The position numbers and the translations under genes are program-made. From Strix aluco (Eukaryota > Chordata > Aves > Strigiformes > Strigidae): a DNA stretch of 64,000 nucleotides. This document shows, piece after piece, positions 1 to 11,716 of this stretch. Under the pieces are notes generated by a model. The model was given only the letters and a program-made list of their open reading frames with translations. It was not told the origin of the DNA and made no database searches. Every line of letters begins with the position of its first letter. The first letter of the stretch is position 1. The DNA lies in the NCBI RefSeq assembly GCF_031877795.1, contig NC_133934.1:25609716-25673715 (forward strand), in the 5' to 3' direction.

Positions 1-720
1 AGCCGCTGCCGCCGCGGAGCCTCGACCTCCTCCCCGCTCGCTCCGCCCGGGGGCCCGGGGGCCGGCGCGGAGGGGGAACGTGCCCCGCTCCTCCTACTCT
101 CCAGCGGCCCGCGGCAAAGGGACTCGAACAGCGGGTACCCGCGGGTCCCCCCGAGTTACCCGCTGCGGCCCCGCCGCGGTGGGGGGGAGGCGCCCGGGGG
201 AGAAGCAGCGGGGTCAGCCCCGACACCCGAGCGGCGGGAAAGGCCGGCGGGGTCCGGCGGCTCCCGCTCCCCGCCGAGGTCACGGCCGGCGGCGGGAGCC
301 CGGGGGGAGGCTCCAGGGCCGCCGGCGGGGAGCGAGGGGGTCCCGCCTTGAAGCTTCCCCTCTGACAGAACTCCCGCCCGCGGCGAAGGACCGAGACCGC
401 AGCGACCCACCGAGAGCGGAGCGGTTGCCCAGCCAGGCAGCCGTCGGGCCCAGCGAGGGAGCAGTCGGCGGGGTCCCGCCCGTCGCTGGCGGAGCCATGC
501 CCGCGCTGCCTCCGCGCTGGCAGCCGCTGCTGCCGCCGCCCGGCCCGGCTCGGCCCGGCCCAGCCCACCGCCGGAGAGGCGCGCCCTGCCCGCACGGCGC
601 CTGCGCGGAGCCGCCGGCCCAGGGCGGTGCCGCGCCGCGGCGTCCCGCCCTCCGTGAGGGAGGGCTGTAGGGAAAACAGGCTGGGCGGCGGGAAACGGCT
701 GCACGCGGGGGGCCCTGGCC
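1..720 (-). promoter_or_regulatory. CpG island at window edge, probable RELL1 5' end
   Basis: Very GC- and CpG-rich sequence runs from the first base to about 720 and then falls to normal composition. In vertebrates RELL1 (a RELT-like membrane protein) lies head to head with PGM2, which is the next gene here, so this island is most likely the RELL1 promoter and 5' UTR, transcribed leftward out of the window. No RELL1 coding sequence is visible, and the start codon would lie beyond base 1. The long open frames across the island on both strands are what stop-poor GC-rich DNA gives, and no protein family was recognised in them. The assignment is synteny-based inference; the island itself is seen directly. 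Confidence 0.5.
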
Positions 721-3700
721 TGGCGTTGGCGAAGGGGGTGGGTGTTGCTTACGCGCTGCTGTGGGGATTTTTCCGAGGTGGTCCCCCACCCCCAGCAGCA
801 GTTTAATATTGCAGCTCCTAGACATGGTTTTCTGAGCCCGGCCAGCCCCCAGCCTCAGCCCGGGAAGCTGGGGTGCAGCGGGGAGGCAAGATGGAGGCGG
901 GGCAGGCTGAGCTGACTCCTCACCCGACCTGCTTAGCACTTGTCATGTGCCACAGTAGCTCCCGAGCACCTGGGGTGCCGTGCCACCCTCGTGGGGTTGC
1001 CCAGGGCCTCTCATCCAGGTGGGTTTAGGCCTGGCTCCCTTGAGACCCGTGGGTTTCAGCAGTGGCCAGAGAAAGCTCATCTGCCACTGCCACCCCAGTG
1101 GCCCTGCTCACCGTCCTGGGAGCATCTTTGCTGCCAGGGTGTAGCATGGCACATGGGCCAAGGAGATGCAGCAGGGACAGTCACTCTGCACCGGGGACTC
1201 CCCTGACACCCCCGGGGAGCCTGTTTGTTACCCGAGCTGCACTGAGGCTACTTAGTGTAAGGGCAGGGCAGTCCCCTTCCCCCGAGGGGCTGCAGGGCCT
1301 TGTGGATGTTGCTGTCACCACTGCAGCATTCGCGCTGGGACCTGCAAGTGTTCAGAAACTAGATAGGACCCTGCATTAGCTGCCCCTTAGTGCATGGGGA
1401 CATTGCTCACACTCACCCTATTACCTCTTCCCATCTGCAAGGCCTCAAATTCATGCTCTATTCCTTAATTCTTCACAGCTAAACTCCAGCTTAGAATTAC
1501 ACTCTGGTAAACTAACTCCCACGCTTAGACTTTGGCCCACTTCGTACTTCAGCATCTGCAACTGGACTTTTCTACTGACATGGCATGAAACTAAGTCATA
1601 TTCTTATATCAAGGCACAGGCAATTATAGCTTCCCTGTAGTTCCAAATATATTGCTCTAAATTATTCTAATCTAAATAATTTATTTACTTGCTTTTACTC
1701 ATTTTAAATATCTAAGCAAAAAACAGCACTCATTATAATTATTGCAATATTGTTTCTTAAAAGGCAGATACATTCTTGAATGATTTTTTCATCTAGTGCC
1801 AATTATGTGTGCAGAAATATCCTTATCAGCCACTGACTAGAGCTATCCGCAGCTAGATTCAGCATACCAGACTGCCACCTTCTTCTCTGGGACAATGCCA
1901 CCATCTGACATCTCCTCCCACCATGTCGTGTGTGGTGTCCCGTACCCACCCCACCCCCTTCTTCTTTTCTGGTAAAGAAAATAGGCAGAAAATTATGTCC
2001 TGGAAAATAGTACCTCAGTACTATTTGTGCACTTGAAAAAGATAAAGCGCTCAGAAAATAACCAAAGTTTTAACCCTTTTCCTCTGTGCTTGACTGTCAG
2101 CTCTACTCATGGTACAAACTGCAGCCACTAATTTTTATAACATTTTTTTTTTTCAGAGGTACAAGTATGAAAATATCAGGATGATTTAGTATCTGAGTTA
2201 AGCATGTTGACAAGCAAAAAGTAAAAAATCTGTCTTTTATCCTTTTGGGCACAAGGGAAAAAGGCCTTTCCAGAGAATAAGCATTTTCTGAGTCTAGTGA
2301 CAGAGCACTATTGATTGTTTAGATACTTGTTTACATTTCCATTTTTAGCATCTGTTAGTACCATGATTTTACAATTCCTTTCACAATTCAAAATTGAGTC
2401 CCGATAGAAGCAAATTCTGAAACCCTTTAGCTGAGTTTGACTGCTATTTGCTCATCAGCAGCATCCAAATAGAAAAGGCAGTACAGCAGTCCTGAGACTA
2501 GATGATGTAAGCCATGAGAAACAGCTGTGACACAGATAATAAAATGTTAAAGCCCAGTTAGAATGAACCCCTAAAGCTACAGAATATAGTACCTAAGCAG
2601 AATAAGTAGGGATTGCTGATTTTTTTATTTTGGCAAGTTTAACTTGTGTACCAAATCAAATGCTCAGCCTGAAGGCATTCAGGAATTTCATTAATATGTT
2701 TATAATTGGAAATGCATCTTCTCAGTCAGGTAAATACCAAGAACATGGAATCTCAGATTTCTTGTTATTTGAAGAATTGGTGGGAGACTTATGTATTTAT
2801 TAACAAAGAAAACTAACAAGGAATGAGCAGAACTATCCTTTTCAACAGAGGAAGTCAAGCAGCAGGAGGCAGGGTTCTTCACGCTTTTAAAAACAAGTCT
2901 TTCTTCCTCTTGGGTTTCCTACAGAAAGTACTGCTGCTCACCCGAGTTGCCTCTGCTATGTCTCTTAAATTTTGATTTATTCTTTCTTTGAGGGTGTGGT
3001 TCTGTGTCAACTGCGCTTAGTGTTGTAAAGGAGACAGACTCAGGGAGAGGGGGATTCCTCCTTTTCTCTTTGTTAAGCGTAGCACTGTGGTTCCGAACTC
3101 ACAGGTAACTGTAAAATTCAGGTGGTTTTCTGAATCAAATCTGACTCCATGAAACAAGCTCTCCAGAGGTGGGCTGTATCTCAGACTCTCCCTCTGACTT
3201 CAGAAAACTTGTACTTGTACTACAAAAAATTATTAGAGAACTAATCTACGTTTACAACACAGCCCAAAAGCAGTGAATCAGCACAATTTCTGAGGCAGTA
3301 ACTTCCTGCCCTTCTTCACCCACTGGAACAAACACCCCTGGGCACAGGGCAACTCTTACATCAGCTTTGCCACTAGAAGAAACCACCTGCCAGCTTTTAC
3401 GGAGAATAATAAATCTCACTCAAAACACTCTGAAGTTTCCTTATCAGACTCAAAACTAAGTTGCAATAAGGTTTAATTGACCCAAACTATGTCAGTTTTT
3501 TCCTCAAGATTTCTAAAATGTGTCTTCGGTTTGTTCCTATTAGTAGGGAATGCAATGAGTGAGAAAACATGTAAGCAGTTTTTCTAATGCAAGCCAGTCA
3601 AGGAATTTTCTTCTTTAAGTAGTCTTTGGCTTTTCCCACTACTAATTCTTGACACTTCATCTCAAAACCAAATTTAATTACCTTATTTTGTACTGCACGC

Positions 3701-4959
3701 ACTTTGAAGAGTTTAGGTTTTGCCTCTTTTCATATGTAGTATTAGATATTTCTGAATTCCCCTTGGAAGTCCTCACTTCTGTTACTGGAAATCTGGAAAA
3801 TTGATATGCCTTTTTTGGCCTTTATAACTAAGAGACAAGTAGGTTTTTCTTGGTATTTCTCTGTTATTTTATTTTGAATCACACATTAACTTATGTATTA
3901 TTCAGAGGATGTCCTATTAACTAATTTACCTATTTTTTCCTTTGTTGTTTCATTGACTTTCTTTATTGGAAGACTTTTTCTGGATTTCATTTTTATTGGT
4001 AAGAATGCCTAAACAGGCCAGACAGCAAGGCATCCTCATTTGTAAAAGCTACAGAAAGAAAAAAACATTGGCAGCAGTAAGTAGAAGACAGAACCCATTG
4101 CTTTCACATCTTAAGTGACATGGTCTTAAACTTCAAAACAAAGAAAATGACACTGGAAATGTCACATCATCAAGCCCTTTTATATGACTTAACAAGATAC
4201 TTTATACTGAACTTGAAAACCATTAACCAGCATGCTAATTTCACAGTTTTATATATATACATAATTATGTATAAAAAAACTCTATTACATGTATGCACAA
4301 ATACCTCAGTGTAAAGCTGACCAACGCTAGTGCTAGTAAAGCTTGAACATATGAAATTCCCTTTGAAATTCAAATGGTATATATTCCCACGTCATTTAAT
4401 TGTTCAGTTTTATTACTGGAATCACAGTTAAGACACAGGCTTCTTTATCACTCTTTTCTAAGAGTTCTTTCTAAAAGCATTCTTTGTATGTATTATCTAT
4501 ACATTCAAGGCAAGAATACTTCCAAAACATTTTAAAGCTGCATCCAAATACCAGCAGTATTTAAAACACTCATATAAAGAAGCACTCTTTAGTGGTAACT
4601 CATCTGACAGTGGTTTACTTTACAGATCAGAATGAGCAAAATGAAAATGTAGATGTGTTAAAAAAATACTAACTTCAGGAAGTGGGATGATGAGGAATAA
4701 GCAAAATAATTTGATGAGTAAGATACTAGGTACTTACAAAACTCAAGTTTAATTGCTGGTTTTCTGACAGACTTGGGTTTTTATATATTCATAAGCTCAA
4801 TTCCTCATTCATAAAACTGCTATTACAAATCTCTATAGGATTGAGACCACTTCTAAGTATATGTGTCTACAATCTGAAGGCTAGGAAATCTTATGTATTT
4901 GTTTATGGCAAATTATATATGAAAAAATAAAATACATTGACCCAGACAGTGTAACCTAT
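721..4959. other. Intergenic stretch without a recognised gene
   Basis: Composition drops from moderately GC-rich (to about 1,380) to AT-rich. No coding exon of a known family was recognised. A possible short exon at 4,005-4,076 (ATG, 24 codons, then a GTAAGT donor) is treated only as a weak finding. Confidence 0.5.
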
Positions 4960-4964
4960 CTTGG

Positions 4965-5019
4965 TGTACTGGTTTTGGCTGTGAGGTGCTTAGCTGCCTA
5001 CTGGAGTTAAACCACGACA
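4965..5019 (+). mobile_element. 55-bp end-fused LTR remnant (avian ERVL-like)
   Basis: The segment begins with TGTACTGGTTTTGGCT and ends with GTTAAACCACGACA, which are the two outer ends of an avian ERVL-type LTR, with almost all of the LTR interior missing. It is flanked on both sides by the 5-bp direct repeat CTTGG (4,960-4,964 and 5,020-5,024), as expected for a target-site duplication. The right part is similar to the end of the solo LTR at 31,609-32,530 on the other strand. No coding content remains. Confidence 0.75.
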
Positions 5020-5024
5020 CTTGG

Positions 5025-6617
5025 AAATGATAGCTCTAACTCAAAGCAGCTATATTCATCAAACCTTTAGTCAAGAAAAAGTTATAAGGAACACCCCAGC
5101 AAACTGTTTAAAAGCTAAACTCCTAATTATTACTCTCCACTTTGCCCAGTATGCAGCTCTTTCTGGTGATGAAAGTAGATGTATTTGTGAAAGGTATTGC
5201 CTTACACAGAAAAATAAATATCTAAAGTCTAACAGCTTCTAACAGTTCTCCTGTAAAATTCTAAACTTTATACCTGAAAAACTGCCCATTTTTACAATAT
5301 TTCAGCCTGTCAGGTTGAGAAGACATCAGTAAAGAAACTAAGCTATAAGCATAGTAGTGTTTTTCTAGAAGCAATCTCTCTCTCCTGCTCCCTCTCTTTC
5401 TCTCCCTGTCCCTGGATCTGTTTCATGATGCTATCCCTCTAATGCAATAATCAGTTAGGTTACAAGACTTTCTTTGTAAGCAGGAATTCAGTTTCAGTTT
5501 TATTTGTACCTGTGTAAGGTCAAGGTTGTGGCTGCTACCTTTCAAGGAAATAGTTTAACCACTAGATTTTTGGTTTGGTCAGGACTGTCTCCGCTTTGTT
5601 TGTGATGGGTCCCACTGATGAGGATAAAATCTGTTTCTCTGGACCAGAGAGAATAAAAAAAGCTGGACTTGATTCTGGAACCAAGTAGTTACGCTGCTTG
5701 CCTGAGGAGGAGAGAGTAAGGTCCAAAGACAGTTGCTGTCCCAAGAACAGAGCCAATACTTTACAATCACCTGCATGTGGATTGAAAAAAAAACTATTGA
5801 AAATAGGAATTGGAGCCTAGCGCATCCCTCCAGGATGCCAGCCCTTAACATTATAGCAACTGTGGTAGGGAATGAAGGAAGCAGTGCAATTAGCTTTAAT
5901 TCTTAAAACTGTTGTGGTTGCCATTACATTTCCTGAGACACCAGATCCTGTTGATACTTGGTAGGTGTTCCCCAAGAACGTCTGGTAGATAGAGCTTTCC
6001 TCAGGGGACTGAAGGAGAGGAATGTTGATGTTCTGGATTCTGATCAGGTTTAGGCACGATTTGGTATTAGCTAAATCCTAAGCATCAAGACAGATGTGCC
6101 TTCAATGGCTGGGAAACTTTAAAGGCTATGCTATGGCTTTTAGGAAGCTCAGGTGCCTTCTGAGTTAATTAACAGCTTTGGGCTTTGGTGGAGTGTAAGG
6201 AGTTGTATGTTATTAGATCAGCTTCTTGGAACATAGGGAAAAGAGAGGATGTTGAGCAAGTACCAAAGCAGCTTCAGAGCTTGACAAGAGGAGTACGGGA
6301 ATAAACAAACTCCATCCTACGCTGAAAGGAGTTGTGAAAGAAGACTAGTGCTTTTGAATGTTGTGGAGAACCATATTATGAATATACAATGTATAGGGTG
6401 GCTTGCTTGGTGTGTAGTAAAGGCAGAAACTGAAGTAGCATGAAGTAGACCAAGTCCCTACAGATGGCATCTTTTTCATGCGTTTTATGCTGGCACAGTT
6501 GTTAAGGAATTTATCACACCATAGTTAGTAAGTAAAAATCAGTGTATAAATACTGTATTAAGGTTTTATATTGTAATGCTTATTTTAAGTAAACTAAAAG
6601 TGAAGCAAAGGTCTACA
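5025..6617. other. Intergenic stretch, nothing recognised
   Basis: AT-rich sequence without a recognisable exon, repeat family or RNA gene. A pyrimidine-rich CT stretch lies near 5,380-5,412. Confidence 0.5.
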
Positions 6618-6622
6618 GTAAT

Positions 6623-7098
6623 TGTGTGAGCCACCACAGGCAGGACGCAGGAACAACCTCAAAACCATGGATGAAATGCAGACTAAATTTATTCTCGTTA
6701 CCTCACGACCCAGGGGATCTCCGCAGCAGCACCCGGGTGGAGGCACGCAAGTGGGGACGCAGGCACCATGGAGCTCCGTGCTTGCTAGCCAGAAAGAGGA
6801 GAAGAAAAAGACGATCTTGAACCTGCTGCTTTTGCCTGTATATATGAGGGATTTTCGCAGGCGTAGTTTTCCACTGTGCTTTGATCTTTCCCACAGAGGA
6901 CAGGAATCTCAAGGATGTTCGATAAGGTGCCTCTGAGTCTATCACAGGCCTATGTTATCTGAATGCAGACATTCTACCTGTCAAGCACACAAAGCTAAAC
7001 AATGATTAATAAGATATATGTGTTTTTCGACACCCCAGCTGCAAGTCACTTGAGTGTGTTTACAATCCTCCTCGCCAATCTTCCATTGTATTCCCACA
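6623..7098 (-). mobile_element. Solo LTR of an endogenous retrovirus, antisense
   Basis: A 476-bp segment with terminal TGTGTG and CCCACA is flanked by the 5-bp direct repeat GTAAT (6,618-6,622 and 7,099-7,103). Read on the minus strand it has the LTR order: a TATA-like box (complement of 6,838-6,845), then an AATAAA signal (complement of 6,688-6,693), then the CA end. There is no internal retroviral sequence, so it is a solo LTR left by recombination. The family is not identified; the duplication length suits ERV1 or ERVL. The open frames inside it are incidental. Confidence 0.7.
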
Positions 7099-7103
7099 GT
7101 AAT

Positions 7104-10016
7104 GCAACCAAAATCCCCTGGTTCCCATTCCCCCATTCATACAGTATTATGAATTAATCTAATGGAGTTTGAGTTCGTCACAGTTGGGTGAGTACTCATT
7201 GGGGAATTCAATGATAGTACTGGTGGGTGGAAAACTAAGAAAGCCCAATAGTATTGTGTGAAGTCACTAAGCATGAAAGAATTGGCTTTGTTAATGGCCT
7301 TGTTATGAATAGCGCATTCAAAACTCTGCATGCCTAAAGCTATATATGTACATATAAAAGGAAATGTAGAAGTATAAATGTTCTATTAATATTTTGATTA
7401 ATCTCTAATCATTTTGACAGCATCCATAAAAAAAAGTAGCAAAGTAACTGAGGAAGGTCACTTCTACATTTCACCAGGGAAGCAGGAAGGATGCATGGAG
7501 ATGTGTGGAAACCTGGAACCGCTTCTTGCCTCTGCAGTGCCTTTGGCTGGCTGTGTAAAGGGGGCCAGAAGGTGCTTCTGAGTGGAGTCCCGCCCCGTCT
7601 TCTGCCCAGGGCAGGCTTGCACTGTATGTTGCATTGCAGATGTTTTCCAATTCCCAGAGCTAGTAAGAAGAGCAGTACAAATTTAAAAGCCTGGATATTC
7701 TAATTAACCAAATTCTATTGATTTGTTTTATCCAGCCAGTTTGAAGATACTTGTTACCTTCATCTTCTCTATCCCTGTTCCTATTAGGAAAACAGAGTAG
7801 CTGAAAGCTGGATTTCTTTCAAGTTAAATGATTTTTAATGTTCAAAACTTCAGATAAGATTTGAAGTAAGTCTCCCTAGCTTCTGAGATTTGATCATCAA
7901 TAACAAACTGCCTGTCCTGTAAAATGATAGCACTAAATTTTTTTGAAAAGGAGAGTAACAAATTATTTTGTAAAGTATAAATATTAATCAAGTTTCTATA
8001 TCAGGTAGTTCAGGAGTGACTTTGCCCAAATGCGACATAGAGATTTGTTCTTCAGTGGAGATGGACTGCTTGGCTCTCCCCATTTTCTGTCTTTTTTATA
8101 GACCAATCTTTCTAAAGCAGTCTCCAGAGCTGTATGAGAGATAGCAGTTAAATCCCTGTAAAAAGTGATTAGTAATGGCAAATATGCTACCACTGACTCT
8201 TCAAAAAGTAGCTTTGTAATGCATTTCCTACCTTATGATTTCATGGAAGTTTTTTTTCTTTTTGTAAAATGTATAAAGAGCTAATGTGAAACCAATTGCA
8301 TTGTGATTATTTTTTTCCATACTGGTCTGATGTAAGAGTAAACAAGCCAAATAGCAGTAATTTGTACAGATTATGCCACATGCAGCTTTATTGTGGAACA
8401 CACAGAAAAAATAATGTGCTGAAGATTGTATTCATAACAAAAATGAGGCTATGAGAATACAATGACAGTGAACTAGTAAGGAGATATAGCATAAATATAT
8501 CTGTTTGGCATTCACATCTCGAGATTTATGGTCCTGGCCGACCAGCAACATTTACACTTAGCTGTATGCTGCCTAGCCACTTTTGAGGATTTCTCATTCC
8601 TCAACTCAGAAGATGCTTTCTCAGATCTTAGTCACTCATATTTTCCAGAAAATTTAGAATCTAATTCTAGGAATTATGAACTTAATTTCCTGGAACAAAA
8701 AAAAAAAAAAGGATGTAGACCTCCAAGAGCCCTCTAGCAAAGGACTTAAGTGCTTCAATTATTAGCTTAGAGGCTCACTTCCTCATAAAAAACCCTACTT
8801 TAATTTGAGCATGCTGGCTGTTCAGGTGGAATAGAATACTTCTTAAAAATAATACTGAGGCTGAAACTATTAAAGAAAAATACAAGTCACAATACTGTGG
8901 TAACAGTTCCTCATACATTTTCATTGGATGATAATCTGGGAAGTGATCTGTCAGCCTGATATAGTTAGATTTCTCATGTTGGTTGACCAATCTATTAGCT
9001 ACCACATTTAATCTCCTTAAGCATGAATATATCATGTGGGTAAAAGCCCAGATCCAAGTAAATAATCGCTAAATTACAATTTAAAGTCTAGTATGTAGAG
9101 GACAGCCTTTGTTTCCTCCAAGATTTCAGAAGCACACTCTGCTTTATGCAAATATGACTCACCAAGTTTACATGCAAGGAGTTCTGTTTAAAGCTCAGTC
9201 AAGAACAGATCTGTTGACGTAAACTTCAAATCTTGTTAGACCTGTTTATTTCCACTGTTTTTTATATGAAACTGTTCAGATAAGAAGCCACATACAGACT
9301 GAAAAGCTGTAGGGTGAGGGAAGAGATTTGGTTTGAATTCCATTGTATTCACAACAATATTTCTATTTGTGTGTATAATCCCTGATAGGTCACGAATCAT
9401 TTAGAGCCAGAGAACACTTAAAAGCAGTTGTACACAGATAAAGTTAGGAAAACATAAAAGCTGGAATACAATAAGATATACAGTGGACATGGTTGTATGG
9501 ATGCTTATTAAATGTAACATGCTAGGTATTATTTTGGTTCTTTTCTGGCAGAAAATGTTTGGGATTTCCTAAATTAATTGGAGTATTGTGAATTTCTGCA
9601 GCTTCTCTTGCCTTCTCTAAGCCAAGCTGTGCAGTAATCTTCAGACCAAGGTAGCATCTTGCAATAACTTTTTCTCTGTAAGACGCAGAATAGTTTATTG
9701 ACAAGGACTGAAATGAGAAGAGCTAGTGAAATCCTAGCTGATTTCTGATGCACAAAGTTTTCATTGTACTGACAAGACCTTGTTGGATCAACTACCTGGG
9801 GAATGTGGAACTGAAGCACAGTTGATTCAGGAGTCAATTCAGTTTTGAAGAGTGAGAAAGAATCAAGGGATGGATGGGGATAGGAGAGGCAGGTGGTTGA
9901 GAGTCTAGAGAGAACTTCTCAATGGAAGGAGCTGCTTCCTAGAGCTGGTCAGGAGATAATGTCCCCTGACTGTGAGGACTTAGGAATTTTTGTCAGATTT
10001 TTCTTTTCTGTATCAG
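7104..10016. other. Intergenic stretch, nothing recognised
   Basis: AT-rich sequence. A 14-A run at 8,697-8,710 follows an open frame on the + strand (8,528-8,737) that lacks a convincing splice context. No family was recognised. Confidence 0.45.
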
Positions 10017-10427
10017 GACAAAGCTGAGATCTGAAGCGTGATTAAAACAGAATATTTTTTGGTTTAACAGCTCATGAACAGTAAGTGTATTTGACAGCTT
10101 TAAAAAGGTAAAATATGTAATTCTGAGAAATCCATTTTTTTTTTCCCAAAAATATTATCTGTATACTAATCTTCTGTTTTGTTTGCTTTAAATTAATTAG
10201 AATTTTCACTGGGAACAGAAAAAAGTGTAATCAGAAAACAACTAGTGCCAAAGGCCAGCAGGAGTGCTGAGAGTTCCTCTGAGGAGAAAGGAGAAGGCTC
10301 AGCAAGCAAAATGGACTCTGGTGCTATGTTTTTTGAAGAGGATATTGTGGCATCAAGAAAGATCCTGGTGCCTTTCACTGAATGTCACAAACCTGGGCCT
10401 GCCCTGGTTAAATTAAAACCACTGTAG
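10017..10427 (+). CDS. Candidate two-exon small gene, 77 aa, unknown function
   Basis: I do not recognise this protein. A strong acceptor (pyrimidine tract ending TATCAG) precedes a 64-nt exon, 10,017-10,080, which ends at a GTAAGT donor. A 120-bp intron follows, with a TACTAAT branch-like motif near 10,163 and a TTAG acceptor. The second exon, 10,201-10,427, is open from its first base to TAG at 10,425-10,427, and an in-frame stop sits only 4 nt before the acceptor. An ATG at 10,074 joins in phase to give 77 codons. The product would be hydrophilic, with a Ser/Glu-rich centre (SAESSSEEKGEGSAS). Weak points: the start-codon context is poor, the first exon has stops in all frames upstream of the ATG, and no poly(A) signal is close. 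It may instead be a noncoding transcript, an exon of a larger gene, or chance. Confidence 0.27.
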
Positions 10428-11497
10428 AGCTCACCTATTTTTAGTGTCACACTTTCAAAAACTGTAGTGGCTAACTTCGATACAAATTCCACTTAAACAA
10501 TAATTTTGTTACCAGAAGGCAGCATAAAGAGGTAGGTTGTGTTCTCAAACAGTAGTAGATAAAGGAGCTGCTCATCTTCTGTTTTGTGTGGAGCACACAG
10601 TCTTGTTGATTGTCCTGGTTACTCTGTTGTATAACCTCCTGTTGCCACAGGATTTGAGATCAATATCTTTTACAGGATTTTAATAGGTGTGTGATAATTA
10701 AATTAATATGAAAAACACCTTGTAGTTTAACTGATTTTTTTGGTGAGGACATGCCCAAACATATCAAGTCTTAGCAAGTCAGTTTCTTTTGGCTAGGCTG
10801 ATGGGGGCGAGGGCAGGGGTGACTACTAAATTCATTAAAATATATGATTTCAGATATTCCCAAACTATTTATTAAATGCAGTCAAACTTCTTGAAGTATG
10901 ATGACAGAGAAAACATACTACAAAAGGTGGGATCAGGTTCACGTGTTTGTAGAGGGAGAAGCCACTTTTTAGGCAAAAAGCCCAGTGTGTAGGCCTTCCT
11001 TCTGGATGTGGACAAGTTATTTGATTTCCTTCTGGATCTGAAATGACTTAAATCCCTAGGTCCTGCTTTGTTAATCACAGGGTTGTGGAAGCTGAGGTTG
11101 GCTGCTCTTTTTCTCAATTGTGGATGCTGTTCTGGTTCACACAACTAGTCAAACCTTCAGAGCAGCAGAAACTAGAGAGCAGTATCTTTTGTTCTAATCA
11201 CAAGGATATAGATTGTCTTTCTTTTCTGCTACCTCAATGATTATTTGTAGATTTTTTATACTTAAAACAGTGTCTAAGTCTCAAACCATTGCACAGTTTG
11301 ATGATTTAGCACACTGCCAGAATATGTCATTTCAGTATTCTGAGAGAATATAGCAAACGCTGGAATACTGGGACAGAAGAAAAGAAACACCTCCGTAGTT
11401 TATCATTCATTTTTCCTTATTAATAGTTGCAAAGAAATAATTAACTTTATGTTAAGTCAAATGTTTATGATAAAGTGTTTTTGCTTTTTATTTTCAG

Positions 11498-11716
11498 GAA
11501 AACCCCAGCTTTGATATGAAGCAAATCAGTTTCTTCCTGCCAGACTATTTTCTAATGGAAATGGGAGCAGGAATGAAAACATGCAAGTAAAATTGCTTCA
11601 TAACCAGCCTGGACTTGCAAAGCATTATCTCAGAATAGTGCAAATATTATTAATACATTAAGATGAGAACAGACTTATAAAGGAAATTTTTTGTGTGAAT
11701 CCCTATGTACAATAAA
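11498..11716 (+). other. Candidate terminal exon with poly(A) signal
   Basis: A good acceptor (TTTTTATTTTCAG) at 11,497 is followed by 30 open codons (start ENPSFDMKQISF, end KTCK) and TAA at 11,588-11,590. A canonical AATAAA lies 120 bp later at 11,711-11,716. The order acceptor, short open frame, stop and AATAAA is that of a 3'-terminal exon. It could belong to the same transcript as the candidate exons at 10.0-10.4 kb, although no strong donor links the two. No homologue is recognised. Confidence 0.2.

Noticed and set aside
80-939. Long open frames on both strands in the first CpG island
   Set aside because: Low-complexity Pro/Arg/Gly/Ala translations overlapping on both strands, caused by GC-rich DNA with few stop codons; no family recognised.
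6622-6945. 104-codon frame on the + strand
   Set aside because: Lies wholly inside the solo LTR at 6,623-7,098 and runs antisense to it.
8528-8737. 69-codon frame ending in a poly-A stretch, possible exon or retrocopy
   Set aside because: No clear acceptor, no donor, no family match, no target duplication seen around the A run.
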